From assembly GCA_050302175.1 (NCBI GenBank), contig JBNLAN010000008.1, positions 81,620-145,619 on the forward strand: a stretch of 64,000 nucleotides of DNA, in the 5' to 3' direction. The DNA is from JBNLAN01 sp050302175. GTDB lineage: Bacteria; Pseudomonadota; Zetaproteobacteria; Mariprofundales; Mariprofundaceae. The position numbers and the translations under genes are program-made. Within the stretch, counting starts at the first letter, position 1. Each line of letters begins with the position of its first letter. The notes beneath the pieces were generated by a model. The model did no database searches. It worked only from the letters and a program-made list of their open reading frames with translations, and was not told where the DNA came from. Positions 1 through 7,725 of the stretch are shown one piece after another.

Positions 1-160
1 CCTGCGTAACTTGAAATATCGCGTGCTGCGGAAGCAGGCAGAATCAATGCGAATGTGATCGGATGACAAGCCAGTATCCGGCCCGCTTATAGGGAGATAA
101 GCCGTACAACACATAATCATCGGATTTCGAATCAGCTGCGCGATTTTTCTCGTTCCGATA

Positions 161-877
161 ATGGCTTTGCTATGCGCCATTACGTTCCCTAGCTGCGCGA
201 TTGCCGATCCGCAAAGCAATCACGGGCGTTTGCACTCATTTGAAGAGGGGCTGGAGGTGCCAACCTATTCATCCCCGAGCTATACCCCCGCAATACAGAC
301 CCCGAATGCCGTACACTCCGCTAACAATATAGCCCCGGTCAAACCCTACCCCTTTGAGCCCGGTGACAGCCTAGCCCCCTATCTGCACTACACTGCGGCT
401 TATCAGCATATTGCTTCGAACCTGAGCGCACGAATGCACCGGCTGGAAATCGGCTACGAAATGTTTTCGATTTTGATCGAGCGAAATGATTATCAGGAAC
501 AGAATCCACAATTCCATCTCAGGGATACACGTCAGATGATATTTATCCGATTCCCTGTACAACTCAATGAGGATGAGTCTGTGCCAGCAGTCTCCGTCGC
601 ATACGGCATCGGAAGTTATACTCTTTCCGGAGAGCAGAAAACGCATCTGATAGTGCAATCACTACCGATAAAATATAAGCCTTTGGATTTCCTGAGCTTT
701 GAATTACGCCCCAGCTGGTTCCAGCGCGACTCAAACACAAAAAATATCATGGAGGAGTATCAGCTATCCATGCACCTTGGAAGTCAGTATGCCGGCGTGG
801 AAATTGGCTACCGCACCCTTACCAATCAGGGGGCCACCATTGATGGTCCGTTTGCAGCAATTTCACTCTATTACTGA
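161..877 (+). CDS. hypothetical secreted, outer-membrane-type protein
   Basis: I do not recognise the family. The N-terminus is a hydrophobic segment ending in a Ser-Cys-Ala-Ile-Ala stretch followed by Asp-Pro, which looks like a signal peptide. The body is rich in alternating polar/aromatic stretches, and the last residues (Ala-Ile-Ser-Leu-Tyr-Tyr) have the aromatic end typical of outer-membrane beta-barrels. The ATG at 161 leaves a signal peptide with no positive n-region and no clear Shine-Dalgarno. The frame stays open back to the stop at 98-100 and encodes an Arg-containing hydrophobic stretch, with an AGGGAG at 91-96, so the real start may be an unusual codon (ATA/ATC near 113-119) or there may be a sequence error. 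It converges on the DUF1566 gene with a 21-bp gap. Outer-membrane placement is inference. Confidence 0.55.
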   Translation: MALLCAITFPSCAIADPQSNHGRLHSFEEGLEVPTYSSPSYTPAIQTPNAVHSANNIAPVKPYPFEPGDSLAPYLHYTAAYQHIASNLSARMHRLEIGYEMFSILIERNDYQEQNPQFHLRDTRQMIFIRFPVQLNEDESVPAVSVAYGIGSYTLSGEQKTHLIVQSLPIKYKPLDFLSFELRPSWFQRDSNTKNIMEEYQLSMHLGSQYAGVEIGYRTLTNQGATIDGPFAAISLYY

Positions 878-898
878 GCAACTCCACATAACAAAAGC

Positions 899-2260
899 CT
901 AACGCACACAACGTACGTAGTTCCGTATACGTATCTCATCCTCCTGCCCGCCCTGAGAAGAGTATTGCCTCGGGTCGCCGCTCTTTGGATCGCTGCGCTG
1001 GGCGCCGGCGCCATGCACATCGACTCCATGCACTGAGGTACATTTCCCAAAACAGATATAAGCCGCCTGACGCACATTGTCGCCATGCGTGGTGGAGGAC
1101 CAGAACCAGCCTTTGTTATCATACTGGCGAAACATATTCGTATCGATAGCCGGATCGTTGTGCCGATAATCGACAATGCCCTGCAACTCCTTCACGTTGG
1201 GCAGACGCCAATCGTCGTGGCCAGCCAGGCTCAACCCTTCACAATACGAGAGTGCACCCTCCCAATCTCGGGAGGCGCCGTCGTCGGCTTGTTGCCACAT
1301 CAAACCACTGAAGCGATCACTCACCGTACCGTCATGATTTTCCACAAAGTCGTTAATTCCCCACTCTTCTCCCCGCACGCAGCGATAAAACAGCCCCTGT
1401 TTACCATTGAGCGGAGCCTGCTTGATCCGCCCATCGAAGAAGTTAACGAAAAAAGCACCCTTCACACCGGGTTTTCCCCAGTGATCACCACTATAAACAG
1501 TTGCAGACCAGGTCTGCCCCATCATGTCGGTACGATGAGTGGCACGAAAACGATCATTCTGCAAAATGCTTGCATCCGGTTCGCGTATCTCAAAAGTCTC
1601 GTCCAGATAAGGGCGACTACCCGCGCTACCGCGAAAATCGATCAGGGAGAAGAGTTCCCTGATCGTCGGTAAACGCCAGTCACCATGCCCACCCAGATTC
1701 AATGCGTCACAAGTTACCTTGGCATCGTACCAGCCAAGCCGCTTTTCATTATGCCCCTGCTGCCACATCAGCCCAGTGACACGATCCGTTACCGTGCTAT
1801 CGCCATTGTCGCGATAATCGGGCAGAGCCCCTTCGTATTGCGCATCCTGGCCAAACCAGCGCTGGCCCGGCCCGGGGCAGGGAATCACTCCTTTATCATC
1901 AAAACAGCTACCTTGATGCGTATCCGGAATACGGCTGACAACCGACTTTGCCGAAGCATCATGCGCAACAATCTCTGCACGTGCTGCCCGGTTCTTTGCC
2001 ATGGAGCCCTGTTGGCTCCCCCGTTGCATGGCTTGCGGCATACGATCAGCACCGTCCGGTACGCAAGTTTTGCCGTGCGGTGTGTTACGACAAACGCCTT
2101 CAACCTGGCCGCGAGGCGTTCTGAATGCGCACGACACCCCTTCACTTTTAGCGCTGCAGGCATTCACCGCCTCTTGCGGCGGTCCGCCTCTTCCCGGTGG
2201 TTGCGCCGAAGCAACCGAACCGGATAGCAATATCGCAACCATCAGTCCAATACGTTTCAT
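899..2260 (-). CDS. secreted protein with two DUF1566 (Lcl C-terminal-like) domains
   Basis: 453 residues. It has a signal peptide (Met-Lys-Arg, hydrophobic core, Ala-Ser-Ala-Gln at about residue 20), then a Cys-containing linker to about residue 140. Two copies of the DUF1566 fold follow, at about residues 149-295 and 305-453. Each carries the hallmark order D-G-T/S-V-x-D-R, G-L-M-W-Q-Q, then G-x-x-D-W-R-L-P (GHGDWRLP, GHDDWRLP), and each ends with a Cys-Val-Arg. The domain is common in secreted or surface proteins of Proteobacteria; its biochemical role is unknown. A strong GAGGGGG Shine-Dalgarno precedes the start. It lies 46 bp downstream of the glutathione transferase gene on the same strand. 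Confidence 0.8.
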   Translation of the reverse strand: MKRIGLMVAILLSGSVASAQPPGRGGPPQEAVNACSAKSEGVSCAFRTPRGQVEGVCRNTPHGKTCVPDGADRMPQAMQRGSQQGSMAKNRAARAEIVAHDASAKSVVSRIPDTHQGSCFDDKGVIPCPGPGQRWFGQDAQYEGALPDYRDNGDSTVTDRVTGLMWQQGHNEKRLGWYDAKVTCDALNLGGHGDWRLPTIRELFSLIDFRGSAGSRPYLDETFEIREPDASILQNDRFRATHRTDMMGQTWSATVYSGDHWGKPGVKGAFFVNFFDGRIKQAPLNGKQGLFYRCVRGEEWGINDFVENHDGTVSDRFSGLMWQQADDGASRDWEGALSYCEGLSLAGHDDWRLPNVKELQGIVDYRHNDPAIDTNMFRQYDNKGWFWSSTTHGDNVRQAAYICFGKCTSVHGVDVHGAGAQRSDPKSGDPRQYSSQGGQEDEIRIRNYVRCVR

Positions 2261-2306
2261 ACCGTTACCCCCTCACTTTGTTGCCCTGCATCACTCCAGA
2301 TACCCT

Positions 2307-2960
2307 TTATACAGGCGCACAGACAGCTGCCCCACGTATCGCCGCAGGGCGGCTCGCACAACGCGCATACCAGCGCTGTACGTTCGGATATTGATCAAGC
2401 CCAAGTTGCTCGCGCGCATCGTAAACACGTTCAAGACATCCCACCCACGGGAAGGTGGCAATATCGGCAATCGTGTATTCATCATCGACCAGGTAATCAC
2501 GCCCCTCCAGTCGTTTTTCCAGCACGTCAAGCAGGCGCTTCGATTCATTGGTGTAGCGCTCCAGTGGATAGGGATGATCGCACTGCTCACGCGCAAATTT
2601 ATAAAAGTGCCCAAACTGTCCGAACATCGGACCGATACCACCCACCTGGAGGAATAACCACTGCAAGGTCTCGCTACGCAATCGTGCATCGGCAGGAAGA
2701 AACTTCCCACTTTTCTCGGCAAGATAGATCAGGATTGCGCCCGATTCGATCACCGCCAGCGGCTGACCGTCCGGACCATCGGGATCGACAATCGCCGGAA
2801 TCTTATTGTTCGGGTTGATGGCGAGGAACTCGGGTTTGAACTGATCCCCTTTCCTGATATCGATCATATGCGCATCGTAGGGGATTCCCATCTCTTCGAG
2901 CGCGATGGATGCTTTTTGCCCGTTTGGGGTTGCCATCGAATAGAGCTGTATTTTTGCCAT
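2307..2960 (-). CDS. yfcG: glutathione S-transferase family, YfcG-like disulfide-bond oxidoreductase
   Basis: 217 residues, the usual length for this family. The N-terminal thioredoxin-like domain (about 1-85) contains Ala-Thr-Pro-Asn-Gly, equivalent to the Thr-Pro-Asn motif of E. coli YfcG, and the glutathione-binding stretches NNKIPAIVD and ESGAI. The all-helical C-terminal domain carries LQWLFLQVGGIGPMFGQ, very close to YfcG/YghU, and YTIADIATFPWV. These enzymes use glutathione to reduce disulfides rather than to conjugate xenobiotics. The start is set by a near-perfect AGGAGGT Shine-Dalgarno. It may be cotranscribed with the DUF1566 gene. Confidence 0.88.
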   Translation of the reverse strand: MAKIQLYSMATPNGQKASIALEEMGIPYDAHMIDIRKGDQFKPEFLAINPNNKIPAIVDPDGPDGQPLAVIESGAILIYLAEKSGKFLPADARLRSETLQWLFLQVGGIGPMFGQFGHFYKFAREQCDHPYPLERYTNESKRLLDVLEKRLEGRDYLVDDEYTIADIATFPWVGCLERVYDAREQLGLDQYPNVQRWYARCASRPAAIRGAAVCAPV

Positions 2961-3001
2961 ATCGACCTCCTGTCGTTATTCGACAGTAGTTCACCTGGAC
3001 G

Positions 3002-3040
3002 AAAAAAACAAAAGGCCTCCGATTTCTCGAAAGCCTTTTG
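3002..3040 (-). terminator. Rho-independent terminator after tRNA-Gln
   Basis: On the minus strand AAAAGGC and GCCTTTT form a stem around a 16-nt loop, followed by GTTTTTTT. It lies just downstream of the 3' end of tRNA-Gln and ends that transcript before the glutathione transferase gene. Confidence 0.8.
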
Positions 3041-3045
3041 AGGTT

Positions 3046-3119
3046 TGGCTGGGGGAGCTGGATTCGAACCAACGTTGACGGAGTCAGAGTCCGTAGTCCT
3101 GCCGCTAGACGATCCCCCA
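3046..3119 (-). tRNA. tRNA-Gln (anticodon CUG), CCA encoded
   Basis: The minus strand folds into a standard cloverleaf. The acceptor is TGGGGGA paired with TCCCCCA. The D-stem is GTC/GAC. The anticodon stem is ACGGA/TCCGT with loop CTCTGAC, giving anticodon CTG. The T-stem is GTTGG/CCAGC with loop TTCGAAT. The discriminator base is G and CCA is encoded. It reads CAG codons. It is a single-gene transcript with its own promoter and terminator. Confidence 0.95.
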
Positions 3120-3161
3120 ATGGCAAGTCGTAAAACTAAGCGCCTGTTTGTGAGGGTGCGC

Positions 3162-3189
3162 AACATAGCAAACCAGCCCGAAACGTCAA
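3162..3189 (-). promoter_or_regulatory. sigma-70 promoter for tRNA-Gln
   Basis: Minus strand: -35 TTGACG (3189-3184), 16-bp spacer, -10 TATGTT (3167-3162). Transcription would start near 3155, about 36 nt before the mature tRNA 5' end. The matches are 5/6 and 4/6 to consensus. Confidence 0.65.
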
Positions 3190-3212
3190 TCCCCGGAGCG
3201 GAGCAACAGCGT

Positions 3213-3243
3213 AAAATAAAAAGAGCCCCGGCTGCCCGAGGCC
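3213..3243 (-). terminator. Rho-independent terminator after the OmpA-family lipoprotein gene
   Basis: Minus strand: stem GCCTCGG / CCGGGGC (one T-G pair) with a four-base loop GCAG, followed by a T-rich tail (CTTTTTATTTTA). It sits 17-47 nt after the stop codon at 3260. Confidence 0.85.
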
Positions 3244-3259
3244 CTTATCTCAGCTTTAA

Positions 3260-3946
3260 TTATTGAATATCGTTGTGCGGCACCACGTAGAGTTCGACGC
3301 GGCGATTGGCTGCCTGCCCCTGTGGTGTATCGTTACTGGCACGAGGACTCTGCTCACCCTGCCCACGCGTCTGCATTCGATTACCTGCCACACCTCGCGC
3401 AGTCAGGTAGCTTGCCACCGAAAGGGCACGATCCTCTGAAAGACGCTGATTGTAAGACTCTGAGCCAATACTATCGGTATGCCCTACCACGACGATTTCA
3501 GTACGATCATAGCGGGCCAAAACATCGGCAACCTTATTCAGGGTTGGTTCGAAAGTCGATTTGATCGCAGCGGAATCGAAATCGAACGATACGGAGCTAT
3601 CGAGTGTCACCTTCAGAATTTCGTTCTGCATGCGCTCAATCTCAACCTGATTGCGGGCACGCTCCTCCGCCAAACGGCGCTCAAGCTCAGCCTGCTGCTT
3701 ATCCTGATAGGCTCCTACCCCGGCACCAACAGCACCACCTACTGCTGCACCCGCCAAGGCGCCTCGCAGAGCCCCGCCGGAATGATCGCCCTGATAACCG
3801 ATCACAGCGCCAGCCGCCGCGCCCAACAGCGCACCTACAGTCGCACCCTTTTTGGTGTTTTCGTTATTGCCAGTGGTGGCACACGCAGCAAGACCAAGCG
3901 AAACTGCAACAAGCAACACAGATGCTAAACTTCGGCGAACATTCAT
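3260..3946 (-). CDS. OmpA-family lipoprotein with glycine-zipper region (YiaD-like)
   Basis: 228 residues. The signal peptide has a lipobox Leu-Ala-Ala-Cys (Cys22), so it is probably a lipoprotein. Residues about 33-80 are a glycine-zipper segment with many GxxxG spacings. A charged Glu/Arg helical stretch (about 82-110) leads to the OmpA/MotB-like peptidoglycan-binding domain (about 112-225), with FDFDSAAIK, VVGHTDSIGS and the conserved R-A-x-S-V-x-x-Y-L and RRVE elements. It probably ties the outer membrane to peptidoglycan. It has a strong AGGAGG ribosome site and is isolated by terminators on both sides. Confidence 0.88.
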   Translation of the reverse strand: MNVRRSLASVLLVAVSLGLAACATTGNNENTKKGATVGALLGAAAGAVIGYQGDHSGGALRGALAGAAVGGAVGAGVGAYQDKQQAELERRLAEERARNQVEIERMQNEILKVTLDSSVSFDFDSAAIKSTFEPTLNKVADVLARYDRTEIVVVGHTDSIGSESYNQRLSEDRALSVASYLTARGVAGNRMQTRGQGEQSPRASNDTPQGQAANRRVELYVVPHNDIQ

Positions 3947-4043
3947 GGCTTCCTCCTGATAAACAAAGAACCGACAACCCTGATTCTAGGACACGCTCCG
4001 CGAAACACAACTCACCTTCAGGCGCTATTTCTACCCCCCTCAA

Positions 4044-4075
4044 CAAAAAAAGAGGCCGCCCGCCGGGCGACCTCT
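4044..4075 (-). terminator. Rho-independent terminator after the VWA lipoprotein gene
   Basis: Minus strand: 10-bp stem GAGGTCGCCC / GGGCGGCCTC with a 3-nt loop, followed by TTTTTTTG. It closes the two-gene unit 4098-6218. Confidence 0.88.
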
Positions 4076-4097
4076 CTATACAAAAAAACAAGCCTGC

Positions 4098-4757
4098 TCA
4101 ATCGTCGTCAACAATCACCGATTCCAAACGCTCGAGATCGTTAATTACTCGCCAGGTGCCTTCTCCTGCCTCAATACGAGTCTGCCATTTGGAAAGACGA
4201 TCCAGATACTCGCGTGGATCGACGTTATCGCTGCGAAGCTTGGTCACATTCAGCGCCACAATATCGAAGCCGCCTACCTGCAACGGGATATCGCGGATAT
4301 AGCCTTTCTTCAGCTCCTCCTTTAAATCGGAGAAGATCAGAATGGTCTTCTTGCCTACGCCAGCTTCGTTCAGATATTCAACCGCCTGCAACATGCCACC
4401 GGTGATATCGGTATAAGCACTTGGTTTCACGGTTTTAACGAAATGATCGATATCATCACGAAACTTCATCTTCTGGCGATTGGCCATGCTCGGCCGATCA
4501 TCGAACGTCACCTTGGCGACAATATCCTTCTCACTAAAACTACCGGTATCGACTCGCGCAACCGCGAACGTATCACCGGGGTTCAGCTTGGCCAGGGTGT
4601 AGTTGATAATAAGCTGTGCTTTTTTCAGCTCTTCGGTATAGGTGCCGGAAGTATCCAGCAACATATACACGCCACGGGTATGGGGCACATTCTGCTGAGA
4701 ACAGCCTGCGAGTAGCAACAGCGCAGGTATGATGGCCCGAATAATAAATTTTTTCAT
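4098..4757 (-). CDS. lipoprotein with von Willebrand factor A-like domain
   Basis: 219 residues. The signal peptide ends in Leu-Ala-Gly-Cys (Cys19), a lipobox. The rest resembles a single VWA fold. The metal-site motif D-T-S-G-T begins at Asp35, a Thr-Asp-Ile-Thr-Gly-Gly stretch could supply the MIDAS Thr, and ILIFSDLKEE supplies the Asp strand. The acidic end is Val-Asp-Asp-Asp. Its start abuts the stop of the upstream membrane-protein gene (4757/4758), so the two are almost certainly translated from one mRNA and may work together. A GAGGAGG Shine-Dalgarno is present. VWA domains usually mediate metal-dependent protein contacts; the partner here is not known. Confidence 0.75.
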   Translation of the reverse strand: MKKFIIRAIIPALLLLAGCSQQNVPHTRGVYMLLDTSGTYTEELKKAQLIINYTLAKLNPGDTFAVARVDTGSFSEKDIVAKVTFDDRPSMANRQKMKFRDDIDHFVKTVKPSAYTDITGGMLQAVEYLNEAGVGKKTILIFSDLKEELKKGYIRDIPLQVGGFDIVALNVTKLRSDNVDPREYLDRLSKWQTRIEAGEGTWRVINDLERLESVIVDDD

Positions 4758-6218
4758 TTATGCCTCCTCAGTGGAGCGGGAATGAAAGGGGTTGAACCCG
4801 CCCTTCCCTTCATGCTTGTCCCCACGCTTGCCTCTGATCAGGCCATCAATCCAGAGCGGAAAGAAGATCACAAGATCATAGATGCTAATCAATGCCAGCC
4901 CCGCATAGTGCGCTCCATTCGCCGCCATTGACAGGCCAAAAGAGAGCCCGCGTAGCGCGCCAACGCTCACCATGCCCAGCACTGTGCGCGAAGAATGCAC
5001 GAAAGATTCCATTGGGATAGCAACAAAAACCAGGGCGAAAGGCAGAATAAAGCCCATACCCATCTGTGCAGCTGTGGTGATCCAGCGCTGCGAGCTTGCC
5101 GCTACCGCAGAACCACCCTCAATCAACGATGCACGCAACGCTGCATCGTCCTGTGAAAGAATTTCACGCATATAGGCGAGACCTGCTTCCACACTGGCAA
5201 GAATAAGCAGGATCGTGAACGTAATCCAGATCATACGGACACGCATTTCATCACGCATTGCACCAATAACCGGAAACAGTCGCGTAATACGCAGACTCTC
5301 CATCAGGAACAGGCCCATCGCCACTTCGACCAGAATGATCACCAGCGCAGCAATACTTGCCGTCTTGTAACCCATGATCGTGGCACTGCCACCCACCATC
5401 TCCTGCATCGGGCGTGCGATCAGGTTGAAGTTGATCGCGGCGCCACCAATGGCGATAGCCAGCACGAAGCCAGCGATGAAAAACTGTGTCAGTGAAGACG
5501 AAGACAATGTGCGAACAGCACTGTCGGTCTCGCTAACGACCTTCTCATACTCATCCATCTGCTCGTCGATAACGCGGGAGCGCTCCAGAAGCCCTTCGAC
5601 ATTCTGATTCACCTGCTTCAGGTCCGTATCCATCTTACGCCAGAACGGACGCATCCTCTTCAGCAACATGTGACGGGTACGGCTCGATTTCCGATACTCC
5701 TCCAACACACGCTCATGGCTCTTTTCCATCGAGCTGTGAATACTCTGCAACACCTGCCCAACCATCGGATCGGTTGCGGAGGTCTGAATCTTGGCCACAG
5801 CCTGTACTGCATTCGACCAGCCCGGTGCTTCAGGAGGAACCTCCGAACTGTTTTTGTAATCCTCATCGATACGCGTTACCACATCACTAATCTTGCGATG
5901 CAAGGTTGGGTATTCAGCCAAATCGCGATGTACGATGGTATCAATTCGGGAAAACTCCCGTTCGATCAACCGCTCGGAAGCTTCGCGTCCGGCCGCAACC
6001 AGCACCTCCTTGTTGCGATTAGCCAGCTTGTCGCTGCTTGCCATCACGGCATCGGCACCCTGCTGGAAAGCCTGTTTCGCACCCGCAGAAAATGCCTCAA
6101 TCATTTTATGTGCGGGAGTTCTGGCCAGATATACCAAAATCATCAGCACAACGGTCCAGATAATGGCGGATACAGCCGTATTCGCGGACCAGAACGTAAT
6201 AAAATCTGAAAATGACAT
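4758..6218 (-). CDS. multi-pass membrane protein with long coiled-coil region, unknown function
   Basis: 486 residues; I do not recognise the family. One transmembrane helix lies near residues 15-33. A largely helical, charged region (about 35-235) follows, with Glu/Arg/Gln-rich stretches that look like coiled coil. About four or five further hydrophobic segments lie between about 240 and 460, and the tail is short and basic. The layout (anchor, long helical arm, multi-helix membrane domain) is reminiscent of envelope-spanning scaffold or stator-type proteins, but I see no specific MotA, ExbB or MscS signature. An excellent AGGAGG site precedes the ATG. It is directly followed by the VWA lipoprotein gene. 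Confidence 0.7.
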   Translation of the reverse strand: MSFSDFITFWSANTAVSAIIWTVVLMILVYLARTPAHKMIEAFSAGAKQAFQQGADAVMASSDKLANRNKEVLVAAGREASERLIEREFSRIDTIVHRDLAEYPTLHRKISDVVTRIDEDYKNSSEVPPEAPGWSNAVQAVAKIQTSATDPMVGQVLQSIHSSMEKSHERVLEEYRKSSRTRHMLLKRMRPFWRKMDTDLKQVNQNVEGLLERSRVIDEQMDEYEKVVSETDSAVRTLSSSSLTQFFIAGFVLAIAIGGAAINFNLIARPMQEMVGGSATIMGYKTASIAALVIILVEVAMGLFLMESLRITRLFPVIGAMRDEMRVRMIWITFTILLILASVEAGLAYMREILSQDDAALRASLIEGGSAVAASSQRWITTAAQMGMGFILPFALVFVAIPMESFVHSSRTVLGMVSVGALRGLSFGLSMAANGAHYAGLALISIYDLVIFFPLWIDGLIRGKRGDKHEGKGGFNPFHSRSTEEA

Positions 6219-6364
6219 TTCGTCCTCCTCTTTTTTGCCCTGTCCAAACTCGGGGCGTTGGGGCGCAACTTAGAAGAGCACACCTCCACTTTCTGTTACG
6301 CTAATCACATGCTGCAAATTCAGTATGCAGACACCATCATTCAAAAAAGATGATGAAAATGTTT

Positions 6365-7204
6365 TTATTTCGAGGAGTTAAGAGAAAATTCCGGAAACAT
6401 TACGGTGCCTGTGACAGGAATTCGAATCTGCGCGCCGGGAAGCATACTTCCCAACATCGGCCTCAGGGCTTCACCAAGCTCAAGTTCAAGCTCACCCACA
6501 ACACTCCAGCGCCCGATCCCACCGGCCCTAGGCTGCAATGAGCCTTTCCCGGAGGCGCGGAGTGCAGTACCTCCTTCCAGCAACCAGTTCCAGACGTTAC
6601 CTTCTCCGGTCAGCAGCCCCTGATATTCACCAAGCACCATGGCATCTCCACCTGCCAATCCAAGTTGGGCATGGTTCCACACTAGGCTCAAATCGGCGGA
6701 AATAGGAGCCTTTTGATCTTTCTCCCAGATCAATTTTCCACCGACACGCAATTGACCATCAAGGCCGTACAGAGGCTGCTTCTGCAACAGCGCCTGTAAA
6801 GCCTTGATATCGAAAGTCATATCGATTTCTTTTGTGCGCATGCCATACGAATCATCGAACTCCAGCGTCACCTCAACGGGCCGCCCCTGCAAATCCGCAC
6901 TCAATGTGACTCCGGGCACGCCGGTCAGCAAAAGCGACCAGGCGGGATACAACTCAAGCCTATTAAGTTGAAGTTTCCGAAGCGGAAACCCTGCCGGCAG
7001 TTGAATATCGGCACGCCCTGCTGCGAGCCCCAGTCCGGACGTTGCCACAGACACCAGCCGCACACTCGAAGCAAGCCCTGCTTCCTGCAACTGCTGTTGC
7101 ACCCACGCCTCCGGACTCCAGCGAATCCATAAGAAGAGTGGCAACAACAACATGAACAGCCATAGCGGCCACAACCGCGACAAAAAGCGCATCCTCGACA
7201 TCAT
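6365..7204 (-). CDS. gspN: type II secretion system protein N
   Basis: 279 residues. It has an N-terminal transmembrane anchor (about 10-27, Trp/Leu-rich, ending LWIRWSPEAW) and a periplasmic domain of beta-rich sequence typical of GspN. That domain has a mid-protein L-W-x-L-L-L-T-G-V-P-G segment and, near the end, GxxRxxVTGTVxFPxF-like spacing (IRIPVTGTVMFPEF). It is the last gene of the T2SS operon, and its ATG overlaps the gspM stop (ATGA). GspN is an accessory inner-membrane component found in a subset of T2SSs. No convincing terminator was found in the 146 bp downstream. Confidence 0.75.
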   Translation of the reverse strand: MMSRMRFLSRLWPLWLFMLLLPLFLWIRWSPEAWVQQQLQEAGLASSVRLVSVATSGLGLAAGRADIQLPAGFPLRKLQLNRLELYPAWSLLLTGVPGVTLSADLQGRPVEVTLEFDDSYGMRTKEIDMTFDIKALQALLQKQPLYGLDGQLRVGGKLIWEKDQKAPISADLSLVWNHAQLGLAGGDAMVLGEYQGLLTGEGNVWNWLLEGGTALRASGKGSLQPRAGGIGRWSVVGELELELGEALRPMLGSMLPGAQIRIPVTGTVMFPEFSLNSSK

Positions 7205-7725
7205 TCGAGCACAATCAATTCAATATTCACCACACCGGGTGTCTCTGAGGCCCTCAACTTGGCCCGGGCAACGCTCAGTCCTGATGCCCCCAATTCAGCA
7301 ATAAAGCGCAGCACGTCCACATAAGGGACTTCGGAAAAATGCACCATCAGCGAACGTGTCCCATTCAGCGCCGGCTGTGGCTTGATGCGTGTAATGCTCT
7401 TTCTCACCTTGGTGCTGCTTGCAACCCGCTCCACAATCGCCAGCCCGCTTTCCGAAGGCCTGCTTGCGCCACCGGACTGTTGCAGCTGATCAGCCAGCAT
7501 CTGCGCCTCACTGCGCTGACCCTCCAGTTTCGCCACCTGCACCCCAAGCGCTTCAAGCTTGTCTTGCAACGGCAGATAGATTCCGAACACAAGAATCATC
7601 ACTGGCAAAAAAGTTACAGCGAACTTGAGCACCCATTGCTCACGCGAAGCGAGCTGCTGATAGCGCGGCAGCAACTCGTCATGCCAAATACGCGAGAGCG
7701 GCTGCAAAAGCTCCGCAATACTCAT
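7201..7725 (-). CDS. gspM: type II secretion system protein M
   Basis: 174 residues from the ATG at 7725, which overlaps the gspL stop in an ATGA arrangement; a TTG two codons earlier is less likely. One transmembrane helix lies at about 34-52 (FAVTFLPVMILVFGIYLPL), followed by a coiled-coil stretch and a small periplasmic ferredoxin-like domain. That is the GspM/PilO-type plan. GspM forms the inner-membrane platform with GspL, GspC and GspF. Confidence 0.85.
   Translation of the reverse strand: MSIAELLQPLSRIWHDELLPRYQQLASREQWVLKFAVTFLPVMILVFGIYLPLQDKLEALGVQVAKLEGQRSEAQMLADQLQQSGGASRPSESGLAIVERVASSTKVRKSITRIKPQPALNGTRSLMVHFSEVPYVDVLRFIAELGASGLSVARAKLRASETPGVVNIELIVLE

Noticed and set aside
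1085..2657. Long open frames on the plus strand opposite the DUF1566 and GST genes
   Set aside because: They are complements of well-supported genes, lack ribosome sites and have no recognisable motifs.
6219..6364. Terminator after gspN
   Set aside because: Only short imperfect repeats (CATCAT/ATGATG) with no T-run after the stem.
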